Part shown: one piece after another, positions 47,411 to 61,294 of the stretch | How positions within the stretch are numbered: position 1 is the stretch's first letter | Layout: every line of letters starts with the position of its first letter | Origin: Limnohabitans sp. JirII-31 | GTDB lineage: Bacteria > Pseudomonadota > Gammaproteobacteria > Burkholderiales > Burkholderiaceae_C | Assembly (NCBI RefSeq): GCF_002778315.1 | Contig: NZ_NESA01000010.1 | Span: forward strand, 1-64,000 | Direction of reading: 5' to 3' | Length of the DNA stretch: 64,000 bases | The notes under the pieces: generated by a model | The model's input: only the letters and a program-made list of their open reading frames with translations | Databases searched by the model: none | Told to the model about the DNA's origin: nothing | Position numbers and translations under genes: made by a program

Positions 47411-48681
47411 TGAAGCTCTTCCCCTACGGCCACGCCACCCATCCGCAATGGCGCATGGCCGCCGGTTTGGTGCTGGCGCAACTGCGTGCCCACATGGCTT
47501 TGCCCGAGTACGCCAGTGCGCCGCCTTTGGGCCTGCTCTACATCACCGACCATTACGCGCCGCACGCCAAAGAATTGCTGGGCTATTTGAGCGCCGAACT
47601 GCCCGAAGTCACTGACTGGGCTGGCACCGTGGGCGTGGGCGTGGCAGCCAACAACGTGGAATATTTTGACGAGCCCGCGCTGAGCGTGATGCTGTGCGAC
47701 ATTTCGCCCGAGCACTACCGCGTGTTCAGCGGCGTGGCACCGCTGGCGCAAGGCGGACAAGGCGGCAGCAACTTTGTGCCGCACACCGCGCTGTTGCACG
47801 CCGATGCCCAAACGCCTGACGTGCCAGAGCTGATTGCCGAACTGGCACAACGCACGGTCAGTGGCCATGTGTTTGGTGGCTTGGCCTCCAGCCGCCAACA
47901 GGTGGTGCAGTTTGCCCAGCGCGGCGACGGCAACATGGCCGGACAGGGCCAGGCCGATGGCGTGTTTTCGGGCGGCTTGAGCGGTGTGGCCTTTGATGCC
48001 GAAGTGGCCATGGTGTCGCGCGTGACGCAAGGGTGTTTGCCCATTGGCCCGGTGCACACCATCACGTCGGTGGACAACCATGTGGTGCTGACCCTGGACG
48101 ACGAACCCGCCTTGGATGTCTTGGTGCGTGACCTGCACATTGACCTGGAACAACGCCAACAGGCCCTGACCAAAGTGCGCGCCACCTTGGTGGGGCTGGC
48201 ACCCGCGCATGACGCAGCGATCAAACGCACCGGCGAGTTTGACGATGCGGTGCTGGTGCGCCACATCATTGGCTTAGACCCTGCGCAGCGTGCGGTGGCA
48301 GTGGCCCAGCCAGTAGAGGTGGGCATGCGGTTGACGTTTTGCGAACGCAACATGGCTGCTGCGCGGGCCGACTTGATGCGCATTGGCGCTGAAATTCGTG
48401 AAGCGCTAGAGCCCGAAGAAATGACAGCAGAACTGGCCGGTGTGCTGAGCGCTGAAACCTCGGCCAGCCCGCATCCTGCCCGACGCATGGCGGGTGCGGT
48501 GTATGTCAGCTGCGCGGGGCGCGGCGGCCCGCACTTTGGCGGGCCCAGTGCCGAGCTGCAAATCGTGCGCCGTGCCTTGGGCGATGTGCCGCTGGTGGGC
48601 TTTTTTGCCGGCGGCGAAATTGCGCACCAAAACCTGTATGGCTACACCGGTGTGTTGACGGTGTTCACCACCGAGGCTTGA
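47410..48681 (+). CDS. FIST N/C-domain sensor protein
   Basis: A 423-residue protein made of FIST_N (from GLLYITDHYAPHAKELLGYL through VFGGLASSRQQ) and FIST_C (from about residue 225, ending GFFAGGEIAHQNLYGYTGVL). FIST domains are thought to bind small ligands in signalling proteins; here no kinase, GGDEF or methyl-accepting domain is fused, so it acts alone or with a partner elsewhere. It is translationally coupled to phaM by a one-base overlap. Confidence 0.88.
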   Translation: MKLFPYGHATHPQWRMAAGLVLAQLRAHMALPEYASAPPLGLLYITDHYAPHAKELLGYLSAELPEVTDWAGTVGVGVAANNVEYFDEPALSVMLCDISPEHYRVFSGVAPLAQGGQGGSNFVPHTALLHADAQTPDVPELIAELAQRTVSGHVFGGLASSRQQVVQFAQRGDGNMAGQGQADGVFSGGLSGVAFDAEVAMVSRVTQGCLPIGPVHTITSVDNHVVLTLDDEPALDVLVRDLHIDLEQRQQALTKVRATLVGLAPAHDAAIKRTGEFDDAVLVRHIIGLDPAQRAVAVAQPVEVGMRLTFCERNMAAARADLMRIGAEIREALEPEEMTAELAGVLSAETSASPHPARRMAGAVYVSCAGRGGPHFGGPSAELQIVRRALGDVPLVGFFAGGEIAHQNLYGYTGVLTVFTTEA

Positions 48682-48693
48682 TCTGCTTGCGGC

Positions 48694-50965
<2,272 letters not shown>

Positions 50966-50998
50966 GTGCTTGAGGGCCGGACGGGCCCGTTCCAAGTG

Positions 50999-51028
50999 AA
51001 AACAGCCGCGATTTTGGCACGGCTGTTT
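50999..51028 (-). terminator. Terminator after the ParE-type toxin gene
   Basis: AAACAGCCG (51000-51008) pairs with CGGCTGTTT (51020-51028) around an 11-base loop. Read on the minus strand the stem ends in TTTT, so it can terminate the toxin-antitoxin transcript before queA. Confidence 0.65.
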
Positions 51029-51041
51029 GATACGAACCGAT

Positions 51042-51350
51042 TCAGTGAAAGTCTTCTTCGCGCTGGTGCCGGATGGCCAACACGGTGACGGTGGTGGCAT
51101 CGTCAATTTCAAACAGGGCCACATAACCCGTCGCCCCAAATGACATGACGAGTTCTCGCAGCCTGGGGCCGTGCGCGCCGTTGGCGGCTTTGCGGCAGGT
51201 GAATGGAAATTGCTCCAAGAGTTTGAGGCTGTCCTCCATGGCTTCGCGGGCACGCAAGGCCACATCGAGGTCGAATTGCAGCAAAAAGTCGAACAACCGA
51301 AGCAAGTCTTCTTGCGCTTCTTCTGTGAAGCGCAGGGCATAACGCGTCAT
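51042..51350 (-). CDS. RelE/ParE-superfamily toxin
   Basis: A 102-residue protein with the ParE pattern [20 protein letters not shown], then [20 protein letters not shown] and [14 protein letters not shown]. ParE toxins poison gyrase and RelE toxins cut mRNA; the RHQRE end resembles ParE. It follows its antitoxin with a 4-base ATGA overlap, so it is made by coupled translation. Confidence 0.9.
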   Translation of the reverse strand: MTRYALRFTEEAQEDLLRLFDFLLQFDLDVALRAREAMEDSLKLLEQFPFTCRKAANGAHGPRLRELVMSFGATGYVALFEIDDATTVTVLAIRHQREEDFH

Positions 51351-51610
51351 TTGCGTTTGGCCGTGGCGATGCGTTCGTCGAGTTTGGCCAGCACATCGGA
51401 GGCGCTGACATAGCGGTTGGTTTGGCGTGCCGTGTCTGCGGCACGCAGGCCACGCGCAATGAAGTCATCTTCTGCGGCGCGGTGTGCGATGAAACTTTCT
51501 AGTGACGACTCCATGAGTTTGGACAAGGTCTCGTTGGGACGCAAAGCGCGCTCCGCGGCTTCGCGCAGCTCAGGTTTGACGCGTAGCGCTGGTAGCGTGG
51601 AAGTTTTCAA
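51347..51610 (-). CDS. Antitoxin of the ParE-type pair (YlcI/YnfO-like)
   Basis: About 87 residues: KTSTLPALRVKPELREAAER, a ribbon-helix-helix-like N-terminus, then SSLESFIAHRAAEDDFIARG and the toxin-binding tail YVSASDVLAKLDERI. No ATG gives this product; TTG at 51608-51610 with GGAG seven bases upstream is the best start. A frame extending to 51727 overlaps recG's beginning on the other strand and is unlikely. Confidence 0.82.
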   Translation of the reverse strand: MKTSTLPALRVKPELREAAERALRPNETLSKLMESSLESFIAHRAAEDDFIARGLRAADTARQTNRYVSASDVLAKLDERIATAKRK

Positions 51611-51686
51611 AGCGAGACTCCAAAAAACGTGTGATGCAATTGTAATGCGCGCGTGCTCGGGTTGCGCGCGGGCACAATCTGGCGCC

Positions 51687-53915
<2,229 letters not shown>

Positions 53916-53919
53916 ACCC

Positions 53920-54885
53920 ATGACCCTGACCGAACTCAAATACATCGTGGCTGTGGCGCGTGAAAAGCACTTTGGCCGCGCGGCTGACGCGTGTTTTGTG
54001 TCGCAGCCCACGCTGTCGGTGGCCATCAAAAAACTCGAAGAAGAGTTGGATGTGAAGTTGTTCGAGCGCAGCGCCAACGAGGTGACGGTCACCACCTTGG
54101 GTGAGGAGATCGTGCGTCAAGCGCAAAGCGTGTTGGAGCAAGCGGCCAACATCAAAGAAATTGCCAAGCGCGGCAAAGACCCACTGGGCGGACCTTTGAA
54201 GCTGGGTGTGATCTACACCATTGGTCCTTATTTGTTGCCGAGCTTGGTGCGTCAGGCCATTGCCAAGACACCGCAAATGCCGCTGATGTTGCAAGAGAAT
54301 TTCACGGTCAAGTTGCTGGAGATGTTGCGTACCGGCGAGATCGATTGCGCCATCATGGCCGAGCCTTTTCCGGACACGGGCTTGGCCACCGCAGCGCTTT
54401 ATGACGAACCATTCATGGCCGCGGTGCCGAGCAACCATCCCTTTGCCAGCCTCAAGCGCGTGAGTGCCGAACAACTCAAGAGCGAGACCATGCTGTTGCT
54501 GGGCAATGGCCACTGTTTCCGAGACCACGTGTTGGAGGTGTGCCCTGAGTTTGCACGCTTCTCGAGCAGCACCGAGGGCATCCGCAAGAGTTTTGAAGGC
54601 TCGTCTTTGGAAACCATCAAACACATGGTGGCCGCAGGCATGGGTGTGACGTTGGTGCCACGCCTGAGCGTGCCCAAAGAGGCGCTGGACAGCCAGGCCA
54701 AGCGCAAAAAAAGCGAAGAGACTTATGTGCGCTACGTGCCTATTGCCGATGCTGACGGAGGCGAGCCGCCGATGCGTCGCGTGGTCTTGGCATGGCGGCG
54801 CAGTTTCACCCGCTACGAGGCGATTGCTGCGTTGCGCAATGCCATTTACGCCTGCGAGTTGCCAGGTGTGAAGCGTTTGTCTTGA
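53920..54885 (+). CDS. oxyR: Hydrogen peroxide-responsive regulator OxyR
   Basis: The 321-residue LysR-type activator has a helix-turn-helix ([20 protein letters not shown]) and the redox cysteines C199 and C208 in [14 protein letters not shown], at the same numbers as in E. coli, so peroxide sensing by disulfide formation is well supported. A C-terminal segment [17 protein letters not shown] follows. It lies between recG and ubiA, a frequent betaproteobacterial order; four bases separate it from recG. Confidence 0.96.
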   Translation: MTLTELKYIVAVAREKHFGRAADACFVSQPTLSVAIKKLEEELDVKLFERSANEVTVTTLGEEIVRQAQSVLEQAANIKEIAKRGKDPLGGPLKLGVIYTIGPYLLPSLVRQAIAKTPQMPLMLQENFTVKLLEMLRTGEIDCAIMAEPFPDTGLATAALYDEPFMAAVPSNHPFASLKRVSAEQLKSETMLLLGNGHCFRDHVLEVCPEFARFSSSTEGIRKSFEGSSLETIKHMVAAGMGVTLVPRLSVPKEALDSQAKRKKSEETYVRYVPIADADGGEPPMRRVVLAWRRSFTRYEAIAALRNAIYACELPGVKRLS

Positions 54886-54895
54886 GGGGGCACGC

Positions 54896-55798
54896 ATGCG
54901 CGAGCGTCTGGCCCTTTATTTGGATTTGATCCGCTGGAACCGGCCCGCAGGATGGCTGCTGTTGCTGTGGCCATCGCTGTCGGCGTTGTGGGTGGCTGCA
55001 CAGGGCTGGCCCGGGTGGCATTTGCTGGGGGTGTTCGTGCTGGGCACGATCTTGATGCGCAGCGCAGGTTGCTGCATCAACGATGTGGCGGATCGTGAGT
55101 TTGACCGACACGTCAAGCGCACTGCCAACCGTCCTGTGACTCGCGGCGCGGTGTCAGTGCGCGAGGCTTTAGGGGTGGGGGCTGTGCTGGCACTGCTCGC
55201 GTTTGGATTGGTGCTGACCACCAGTGTGACGGCGGTGCTGTGGTCTTTTGCGGCGCTGGCGGTGACCTTGGTGTATCCCTATGCCAAACGCCATGTCTCG
55301 ATGCCGCAGGCGGTGTTGGGGGTGGCGTTCAGCTTTGGCATACCGATGGCGTTTGCGGTGGTGCAGGGGCAAGGCCTGTCCTGGCGTGATCTTGACGGGG
55401 CTGCTTTATGGGGGGCGGTGCCAGGCTTTGCTTGGGCCATGCTGGCGGTGAATTTGTTTTGGGTGTTGGCGTATGACACCGAGTACGCCATGGTCGATCG
55501 CGATGACGACTTGCGCATTGGCATGAAGACTTCAGCCATTACCCTGGGGCGTTGGGATGTGGCGACCGTCATGTCGTTTTACGCCTTGCATGTGGCCGGC
55601 TGGGGGGTGTTGCTGTACGACCAAGGGTTGGCATGGCCCTGGTATGCGGCACTGGTCTTGGCCGCGGTTCAGGCGGGCTGGCACTATCGGTTGATCAAAG
55701 ACCGTACACGCGAAGGCTGCTTCCAAGCCTTTCGTTTGAACCATTGGTTGGGGGCGACGCTATTTGCAGGGGTTGCTGTGAGCTACGCTTTGCGGTGA
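54896..55798 (+). CDS. ubiA: 4-hydroxybenzoate octaprenyltransferase
   Basis: A 300-residue membrane prenyltransferase of ubiquinone synthesis. Both Asp-rich sites that bind magnesium-prenyl diphosphate are present: [15 protein letters not shown] and [12 protein letters not shown]. About eight hydrophobic helices are seen. GAGGGGG precedes the ATG at 54896. It follows oxyR by ten bases and is closed by a terminator. Confidence 0.96.
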   Translation: MRERLALYLDLIRWNRPAGWLLLLWPSLSALWVAAQGWPGWHLLGVFVLGTILMRSAGCCINDVADREFDRHVKRTANRPVTRGAVSVREALGVGAVLALLAFGLVLTTSVTAVLWSFAALAVTLVYPYAKRHVSMPQAVLGVAFSFGIPMAFAVVQGQGLSWRDLDGAALWGAVPGFAWAMLAVNLFWVLAYDTEYAMVDRDDDLRIGMKTSAITLGRWDVATVMSFYALHVAGWGVLLYDQGLAWPWYAALVLAAVQAGWHYRLIKDRTREGCFQAFRLNHWLGATLFAGVAVSYALR

Positions 55799-55813
55799 TT
55801 CATTTGCCCAAAT

Positions 55814-55843
55814 AAAAAGAGCTTGGCATGCCAAGCTCTTTTT
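55814..55843. terminator. Bidirectional terminator after ubiA
   Basis: A perfect 30-bp palindrome with AAAAAGAGCTTGGC and GCCAAGCTCTTTTT arms around a central ATGC-type turn. It serves ubiA and the convergent small-protein gene. Confidence 0.92.
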
Positions 55844-55861
55844 GTTTCAGCCGTGAGCCAA

Positions 55862-56083
55862 TCACTTGGCTTTGTGCTTTTTCGATTTTTTCTTGAGTTT
55901 CTTTTTCTTGGCCTTGTTGTCTGCCTTGGCGGGCGTGGTTGCAGTGTCGGCAGGTGCAACAGCTGGGGCTGCCTGGACTGCTGGCGCGACAGGCGGAGCG
56001 ACTGGGGCTGCGGTTTGAGCCGAAACAGCCATAGAGAAGGCCATGGTGGCCGCAGACAACAAAGAGATCAGTAGTTTGTTCAT
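55862..56083 (-). CDS. Small exported Ala/Pro-rich, Lys-tailed protein
   Basis: A 73-residue protein with a clear signal peptide (MNKLLISLLSAATMAFSMAVSAQ). The mature part is an Ala/Pro/Val/Thr-rich linker followed by a strongly basic tail (KKKKLKKKSKKHKAK). No fold is expected. Such tails can bind nucleic acid, LPS or acidic surfaces; the function is unknown. It sits alone between ubiA and proC with a terminator at its end. Confidence 0.75.
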   Translation of the reverse strand: MNKLLISLLSAATMAFSMAVSAQTAAPVAPPVAPAVQAAPAVAPADTATTPAKADNKAKKKKLKKKSKKHKAK

Positions 56084-56138
56084 GAAAAAGTCTTTCGAAA
56101 GCGTGACATCAAGATTGTCTCACCAAGTGATGGCCGGT

Positions 56139-56969
56139 TCAGCCGCCAAATGCATCGCCGAGTTCGTGCGCACGTGCCCGGGCGGCCTCTAGCGCGGCTT
56201 GGAACAGGGCTTGCACCTTGCTTTCTTGCATGGCCGTGATGGCGGCATAGGTGGTGCCTCCTTTGGAGGTGACGCGTTCACGCAAGACGGCGGGTGACTC
56301 GCTGGCGCTTCGGGCAAGTTCGGAGGCGCCGACAAAGGTCCCCACCGCGAGTTGGTGGGCTTGCGCTTGTGTCAACCCCATCTTCACACCTGCTTCGACC
56401 ATGGCTTCAATGAAGAAGAAGACGTAGGCAGGGCCTGACCCTGAGATAGCCGTGACTGCATCGAGTAATGCCTCTTCTTGGACCCACAGGTATTGGCCTG
56501 TGGTGGCGACCACCTGCTCAATCCACGCTTGGTCGGCGGCGCTCACGCTGGGGCGGGCAAACAAGCCGGTCTGCCCCAGGCCCACCAAGGCGGGGGTGTT
56601 GGGCATAGCGCGCACCACGCGCTGCGTACCTAGCCAAGCGGCAATGCTGTCGCTGCGGATGCCTGCCGCGACACTCAGGTGCAAAGCGTGTTTGCAAAAT
56701 GCCTGTGCGGTGTGCGCGGCTTCTTTGAAGACCTGGGGTTTGACGGCCCAAATCACCAGCCCTGCTTCTTCGAGGGCCGGGCTGGCTTGAGGGAGTGTGC
56801 GAATTTGAAATTTGGCTTCCAGTTGCTGCCGTGTTGCTTCAAAAGGTTCCACCGCCACGATGTGTTGGGCCGGCGTGCCTTGTTGAATCAGTCCGCCAAT
56901 GATGGCACTGGCCATGTTGCCGCCGCCAATGAAAGCCAGGGTTTGGGAGGGGGTGTGGTGTGTCGACAT
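56139..56969 (-). CDS. proC: Pyrroline-5-carboxylate reductase
   Basis: A 276-residue enzyme making proline from pyrroline-5-carboxylate with NAD(P)H. The dinucleotide motif LAFIGGGNMASAIIGGL starts the protein, VRAMPNTPALVGLGQTG lies mid-sequence, and the signature DAVTAISGSGPAYVFFFIEAM is followed by RERVTSKGGTTYAAI (the first of these is split here: DAVTAISGSG, PAYVFFFIEAM). The ATG at 56969 gives the family length; longer frames run into the spc promoter region. Confidence 0.95.
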   Translation of the reverse strand: MSTHHTPSQTLAFIGGGNMASAIIGGLIQQGTPAQHIVAVEPFEATRQQLEAKFQIRTLPQASPALEEAGLVIWAVKPQVFKEAAHTAQAFCKHALHLSVAAGIRSDSIAAWLGTQRVVRAMPNTPALVGLGQTGLFARPSVSAADQAWIEQVVATTGQYLWVQEEALLDAVTAISGSGPAYVFFFIEAMVEAGVKMGLTQAQAHQLAVGTFVGASELARSASESPAVLRERVTSKGGTTYAAITAMQESKVQALFQAALEAARARAHELGDAFGG

Positions 56970-57011
56970 GGGGGGCATTGTCGGGCCAGTCAGATCGGTT
57001 TGAAAAAATAT

Positions 57012-57041
57012 TTGCCAAGTGATCCAAAGCTGTGGCATAAT
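57012..57041 (+). promoter_or_regulatory. Predicted sigma-70 promoter of the spc operon
   Basis: TTGCCA (57012-57017) and CATAAT (57036-57041) are spaced by 18 bases, much like the rplC promoter. Transcription would start near 57048, giving a leader of about 140 bases with a CCGC/GCGG hairpin at 57050-57064 before the rplN ATG. Confidence 0.68.
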
Positions 57042-57188
57042 TTGCGGCTCCGCTGAAAAAGCGGGGTTTATCTGCCCCAAGTTGAAGCGTCGCGAGTGGT
57101 TCGTGGCGTGGATGACGGGCCCAAGACTGATCGACTCTTTGTGTGGCTTTGCTGCATGGAGATTTGGTGCAAGTTGGGAATATTTGAA

Positions 57189-57557
57189 ATGATCCAAACT
57201 GAATCTCGGTTAGATGTGGCCGACAACACCGGTGCGAAATCCGTTTTGTGCATCAAGGTGCTCGGCGGTTCTAAGCGTCGCTATGCAAGTGTTGGCGACA
57301 TTATCAAGGTGAGCATTAAAGAAGCCGCTCCGCGTGGCCGCGTCAAAAAAGGCGAGGTCTACAGTGCTGTGGTGGTTCGTACTGCCAAGGGCATTCGTCG
57401 TGGCGACGGTTCGCTCGTTAAATTCGATGGCAACGCAGCTGTGTTGCTCAACGCCAAGTTGGAGCCTATTGGCACCCGCATCTTCGGCCCAGTGACGCGT
57501 GAGTTGCGCACTGAGAAGTTCATGAAGATCGTGTCTTTGGCTCCTGAAGTTCTGTAA
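57189..57557 (+). CDS. rplN: 50S ribosomal protein L14
   Basis: The 122-residue product starts [20 protein letters not shown], the L14 signature, and contains [21 protein letters not shown]14 binds 23S rRNA at the subunit interface. In most bacteria it follows rpsQ directly; here it opens a separate transcript 51.7 kb away. The ATG at 57189 gives the full family length; upstream in-frame starts lie in the leader. Confidence 0.97.
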   Translation: MIQTESRLDVADNTGAKSVLCIKVLGGSKRRYASVGDIIKVSIKEAAPRGRVKKGEVYSAVVVRTAKGIRRGDGSLVKFDGNAAVLLNAKLEPIGTRIFGPVTRELRTEKFMKIVSLAPEVL

Positions 57558-57566
57558 GGTCAGACC

Positions 57567-57887
57567 ATGAACAAGATTCGCAAAGGCGACCAAGTCATCG
57601 TCCTCGCTGGGCGTGACAAAGGCAAGCGTGGCGTTGTGTCGCTGCGCAAAGATGACGCACACCTGGTGGTGGACGGCATCAACTTGGTGAAAAAGCACAC
57701 CAAGCCCAACCCCATGGCTGGCACGCAGGGTGGCATCGTTGAAAAGACCATGCCTATCCATCAGTCCAACGTGGCGATTTACAACGCGGCGACCGGCAAG
57801 GCTGATCGCGTTGGTATCAAGACCCTGGCAGACGGCAGCAAAGTGCGTGTCTTCAAGTCCAGCGGCGAAGAAATCAAGGCGGCATAA
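57567..57887 (+). CDS. rplX: 50S ribosomal protein L24
   Basis: A 106-residue assembly-initiator protein with an N-terminal KOW motif ([20 protein letters not shown]) and [20 protein letters not shown]. It lies near the tunnel exit. TAAGGTC precedes the ATG, ten bases after rplN. Confidence 0.97.
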   Translation: MNKIRKGDQVIVLAGRDKGKRGVVSLRKDDAHLVVDGINLVKKHTKPNPMAGTQGGIVEKTMPIHQSNVAIYNAATGKADRVGIKTLADGSKVRVFKSSGEEIKAA

Positions 57888-57889
57888 GC

Positions 57890-58429
57890 ATGGCACGACT
57901 GCAACAACACTATCGCGAAAAAGTGGTCCCTGAGTTGACCGCTAAGTTCGGTTACAAGTCTCCAATGGAAGTCCCCCGTCTGACCAAGATCACCTTGAAC
58001 ATGGGTGTGAGCGAAGCGGTTGCCGATAAAAAGGTGATGGACAACGCCGTGGGTGATTTGACCAAGATCGCAGGCCAAAAGCCCGTGGTGACCAAGGCTA
58101 AGAAAGCTATCGCTGGTTTCAAGATTCGCGAGCAGCAGCCGATTGGTTGCATGGTCACTTTGCGTGGCGTGCAAATGTATGAATTCCTGGATCGTTTCGT
58201 GACTATCGCTTTGCCGCGTGTGCGTGACTTCCGTGGTATTTCTGGTCGCGCTTTCGATGGCCGTGGTAACTACAACATCGGCGTGAAAGAGCAGATCATT
58301 TTCCCTGAGATTGAGTACGACAAAGTCGACGCACTGCGCGGCCTCAATATCAGCATCACCACGACGGCCAAGACCGACGACGAGTGCAAAGCGCTCCTCG
58401 CAGGCTTCCGTTTCCCGTTCAAGAACTGA
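57890..58429 (+). CDS. rplE: 50S ribosomal protein L5
   Basis: The 179 residues equal the E. coli length. The segment [20 protein letters not shown] and the later [20 protein letters not shown] are typical. L5 carries 5S rRNA into the central protuberance and contacts S13. It begins two bases after rplX. Confidence 0.97.
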   Translation: MARLQQHYREKVVPELTAKFGYKSPMEVPRLTKITLNMGVSEAVADKKVMDNAVGDLTKIAGQKPVVTKAKKAIAGFKIREQQPIGCMVTLRGVQMYEFLDRFVTIALPRVRDFRGISGRAFDGRGNYNIGVKEQIIFPEIEYDKVDALRGLNISITTTAKTDDECKALLAGFRFPFKN

Positions 58430-58437
58430 GGTGGCAC

Positions 58438-58743
58438 GTGGCTAAAGTAGCTTTGATCGAGCGAGAGCTCAAGCGAGACAGGCTGGTGGCTAAGTACGCA
58501 GCTAAGCATGCGGAACTGAAGGCTATCGCTAATGACTTCAAGCGTAGCGACGAAGAGCGCGCAGCTGCCCGTTTGGGTCTGCAAAAGCTTCCCCGTAACG
58601 CGAACCCTACGCGTCAACGCAACCGTTGCGAAATCACCGGTCGTCCCCGCGGCACATTCCGCCAATTTGGCCTCGGCCGCGCCAAGATCCGTGAACTTGC
58701 CTTCCAAGGCAATATTCCCGGCATCACCAAGGCCAGCTGGTAA
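58438..58743 (+). CDS. rpsN: 30S ribosomal protein S14
   Basis: A 101-residue S14 of the long, zinc-free type: no CxxC pairs are present, unlike the short zinc-binding form. It starts with GTG at 58438 (product [15 protein letters not shown]), preceded by GAGGTGG, and contains [20 protein letters not shown]14 completes the 30S head. Confidence 0.95.
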   Translation: MAKVALIERELKRDRLVAKYAAKHAELKAIANDFKRSDEERAAARLGLQKLPRNANPTRQRNRCEITGRPRGTFRQFGLGRAKIRELAFQGNIPGITKASW

Positions 58744-58761
58744 TCGGGCAGGAGATATTCA

Positions 58762-59157
58762 ATGAGCATGAGTGACCCAATCGCCGATTTGCTGACCCGT
58801 ATTCGCAATGCGCAAATGGTGGCTAAACCTACTGTTTTGGTGCCTTCTTCCAAAGTGAAGATCGCCATCGCGCAAGTGTTGAAAGACGAAGGCTATATCG
58901 ACGGTTTTCAAATCAAAAAAGACGCTGGCAAGACTGAGCTTGAGATTTCTCTCAAGTACTACGCAGGTCGTCCAGTGATCGAACGTATCGAGCGCGTGAG
59001 CCGTCCAGGCCTGCGTGTGTACAAAGGCTGCGGCGCCATCCCCCAAGTCATGAATGGCATGGGTGTGGCAATCGTGACCACGCCTAAGGGCGTGATGACA
59101 GATCGCAAAGCACGCGCTACCGGTGTCGGTGGCGAAGTGTTGTGCTACGTCGCTTAA
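58762..59157 (+). CDS. rpsH: 30S ribosomal protein S8
   Basis: The 131-residue protein begins [18 protein letters not shown] and ends [11 protein letters not shown], both typical. In E. coli S8 represses the spc operon by binding the L5 mRNA start region; the counterpart site was not identified here. GGCAGGAG precedes the ATG. Confidence 0.97.
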   Translation: MSMSDPIADLLTRIRNAQMVAKPTVLVPSSKVKIAIAQVLKDEGYIDGFQIKKDAGKTELEISLKYYAGRPVIERIERVSRPGLRVYKGCGAIPQVMNGMGVAIVTTPKGVMTDRKARATGVGGEVLCYVA

Positions 59158-59181
59158 ACGCCGACTAAAGGAAAGACTGAA

Positions 59182-59715
59182 ATGTCCCGAGTTGGAAAAA
59201 TGCCTGTGATCGTCCCCCAAGGTGTGGACGTGTCAATTAACAGTGCCAACATCAATGTCAAAGGTACCGGCGGTTCGCTGTCGGTGGCTTCTCATGCGCT
59301 GGTGAAGGTTGTCAACGACGCTGGTAAGGTGACTTTCACCCCAGTAGATGAGTCGCGTGAAGCGAATGCCATGAGCGGCACATTGCGCCAGTTGGTGAAC
59401 AACATGGTGTTGGGTGTCTCGAAGGGTTTCGAGAAGAAGTTGACTTTGGTCGGCGTGGGCTACAAGGCCCAAGCACAAGGCTCTAAGCTCAATCTCGCGG
59501 TGGGTTTTTCTCACCCCGTGAACAAAGACATGCCTGAGGGCATCAAGGTTGAAACGCCTGCGCCAACGGAAATCATCATCAAAGGTGCTGACCGTCAACG
59601 CGTGGGACAAGTGGCCGCTGAGATTCGTGCAATTCGTCCTCCTGAGCCTTACAAAGGCAAGGGCATCCGTTATTCGGATGAGAAGATCACGATCAAAGAG
59701 ACCAAGAAGAAATAA
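59182..59715 (+). CDS. rplF: 50S ribosomal protein L6
   Basis: The 177-residue protein has the two-domain L6 fold, with [20 protein letters not shown] and the C-terminal signature [16 protein letters not shown]. It sits at the base of the L7/L12 stalk by the sarcin-ricin loop. AAAGGAAAG precedes the ATG. Confidence 0.97.
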   Translation: MSRVGKMPVIVPQGVDVSINSANINVKGTGGSLSVASHALVKVVNDAGKVTFTPVDESREANAMSGTLRQLVNNMVLGVSKGFEKKLTLVGVGYKAQAQGSKLNLAVGFSHPVNKDMPEGIKVETPAPTEIIIKGADRQRVGQVAAEIRAIRPPEPYKGKGIRYSDEKITIKETKKK

Positions 59716-59726
59716 GGAGCTGCAAC

Positions 59727-60092
59727 ATGTTGACCAAAAAAGAGCAGCGTCTTCGCCGGGCCCGTCAGACACGTATCCGTATCGCCAATCAAGGCGTTGC
59801 GCGTCTGATGGTGAACCGTACCAATTTGCACATTTACGCCAGCGTGATTTCTGGTTGCGGCACCAAGGTGTTGGCAGCCGCATCTACGGCCGAAGCCGAT
59901 GTGCGCAAAGAGCTTGGCGCGACTGGCAAAGGCGGCAACGTCAATGCAGCCCAAGTGATTGGCAAGCGCATTGCTGAGAAAGCAAAAGCAGCTGGCGTTG
60001 AGAAGGTGGCGTTTGATCGCTCCGGCTTCGCCTACCACGGCCGTGTCAAAGCACTCGCTGATGCCGCTCGTGAAGCTGGCTTGCAGTTCTAA
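59727..60092 (+). CDS. rplR: 50S ribosomal protein L18
   Basis: A 121-residue 5S rRNA-binding protein, starting with a basic segment ([16 protein letters not shown]) and ending [20 protein letters not shown], the L18 signature. TAAGGAG precedes the ATG, 11 bases after rplF. Confidence 0.97.
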   Translation: MLTKKEQRLRRARQTRIRIANQGVARLMVNRTNLHIYASVISGCGTKVLAAASTAEADVRKELGATGKGGNVNAAQVIGKRIAEKAKAAGVEKVAFDRSGFAYHGRVKALADAAREAGLQF

Positions 60093-60110
60093 TCGAATTG
60101 GATATTACAA

Positions 60111-60629
60111 ATGGCTAAATTACAGGCAAATACCAAGAGTGACGGTCCTGAAGACGGTCTGAAAGAGAAGATGATCGCGGTGAACCGCGTCACCAAGGTC
60201 GTCAAGGGCGGCCGTATTCTCGGTTTCGCCGCACTCACCGTGGTGGGTGACGATGATGGTCGCGTTGGCATGGGCAAGGGCAAGTCAAAAGAAGTGCCTG
60301 CTGCTGTGCAAAAAGCGATGGAAGAAGCCCGTCGCAACATGATCAAAGTGTCTCTGAAGAACGGCACCATTCACCACAAGGTGCATGGCAGCCACGGCGC
60401 AGCCAATGTGATGATGATTCCAGCCCCAAAGGGTACCGGCATCATTGCAGGCGGTCCAATGCGCGCTGTTTTCGAAGTGATGGGCATCACCGATATCGTG
60501 GCGAAAAGCCATGGCACGTCGAACCCTTACAACATGGTTCGCGCCACGTTGGATGCTTTGAAGAACTGCACCACCCCTTCGGAAGTGGCTGCTAAGCGCG
60601 GCAAAAATATCGAAGACATCTTCGCTTGA
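60111..60629 (+). CDS. rpsE: 30S ribosomal protein S5
   Basis: The 172-residue protein has the S5 N-terminal RNA-binding motif [19 protein letters not shown] and [18 protein letters not shown]. It guards the mRNA entry and decoding site with S4. The ribosome binding site (GGATATT) is weak. It overlaps nothing and leads to rpmD after 14 bases. Confidence 0.97.
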   Translation: MAKLQANTKSDGPEDGLKEKMIAVNRVTKVVKGGRILGFAALTVVGDDDGRVGMGKGKSKEVPAAVQKAMEEARRNMIKVSLKNGTIHHKVHGSHGAANVMMIPAPKGTGIIAGGPMRAVFEVMGITDIVAKSHGTSNPYNMVRATLDALKNCTTPSEVAAKRGKNIEDIFA

Positions 60630-60643
60630 TCTCGGAGCATTCG

Positions 60644-60826
60644 ATGAGCAATACACAAACTGTCAAAGTCCAACTGGTTCGCAGCCCGATTGGTACCAAA
60701 GAATCGCACCGTGCCACCGTTCGTGGCTTGGGTCTGCGCAAACTCAACTCTGTGAGCGAGTTGCAAGACACGCCCGCAGTGCGCGGCATGATCAACAAGA
60801 TCAGCTACCTGGTCAAAGTGCTGTAA
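60644..60826 (+). CDS. rpmD: 50S ribosomal protein L30
   Basis: A 60-residue protein containing [20 protein letters not shown] and the [20 protein letters not shown] signature. CGGAGC precedes the ATG at 60644. It is present here although L30 is missing in some bacterial lineages. Confidence 0.96.
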   Translation: MSNTQTVKVQLVRSPIGTKESHRATVRGLGLRKLNSVSELQDTPAVRGMINKISYLVKVL

Positions 60827-60835
60827 AGGTTGAAG

Positions 60836-61267
60836 ATGGAACTCAATAACATCAAACACGCCGATGGCGCCAAGCACGCAAAGCGTCGCGTGGGCCGTGG
60901 CATTGGCTCAGGCCTGGGTAAAACCGCAGGTCGTGGCCACAAAGGTCAAAAATCACGTTCGGGTGGTTACCACAAAGTGGGTTTTGAAGGCGGTCAAATG
61001 CCTTTGCAACGCCGCTTGCCCAAGCGCGGCTTCAAGTCCACCACGTTGAAATACAACGCGGAAGTGACGCTGGCTGCTCTGGAGCAATTCGGTGCTGCTG
61101 AAGTGGACATGAACTCCCTCAAGGCCGCTGGTCTGGTGGCTCATATTGCTCGCGTGGTCAAAGTGATCAAGACGGGTGAGATCACCAAAGCGGTGAAGCT
61201 CAACGGCATTGGTGCGACAGCCGCTGCAAAGGCTGCCATTGAAGCCGCTGGCGGCTCGGTCGCCTAA
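60836..61267 (+). CDS. rplO: 50S ribosomal protein L15
   Basis: The 143-residue protein begins [20 protein letters not shown], with the Gly-rich basic segment [20 protein letters not shown]. The ATG at 60836 with AAAGG upstream is preferred over a TTG at 60830. L15 is a late assembly protein near the central protuberance. Confidence 0.96.
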   Translation: MELNNIKHADGAKHAKRRVGRGIGSGLGKTAGRGHKGQKSRSGGYHKVGFEGGQMPLQRRLPKRGFKSTTLKYNAEVTLAALEQFGAAEVDMNSLKAAGLVAHIARVVKVIKTGEITKAVKLNGIGATAAAKAAIEAAGGSVA

Positions 61268-61294
61268 GGTCTGACTGTTTAGGAATAGCACCTC

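Noticed and set aside
60830-60835. TTG start for rplO two codons upstream
   Set aside because: The ATG at 60836 has better spacing from AAAGG and gives the usual L15 N-terminus.
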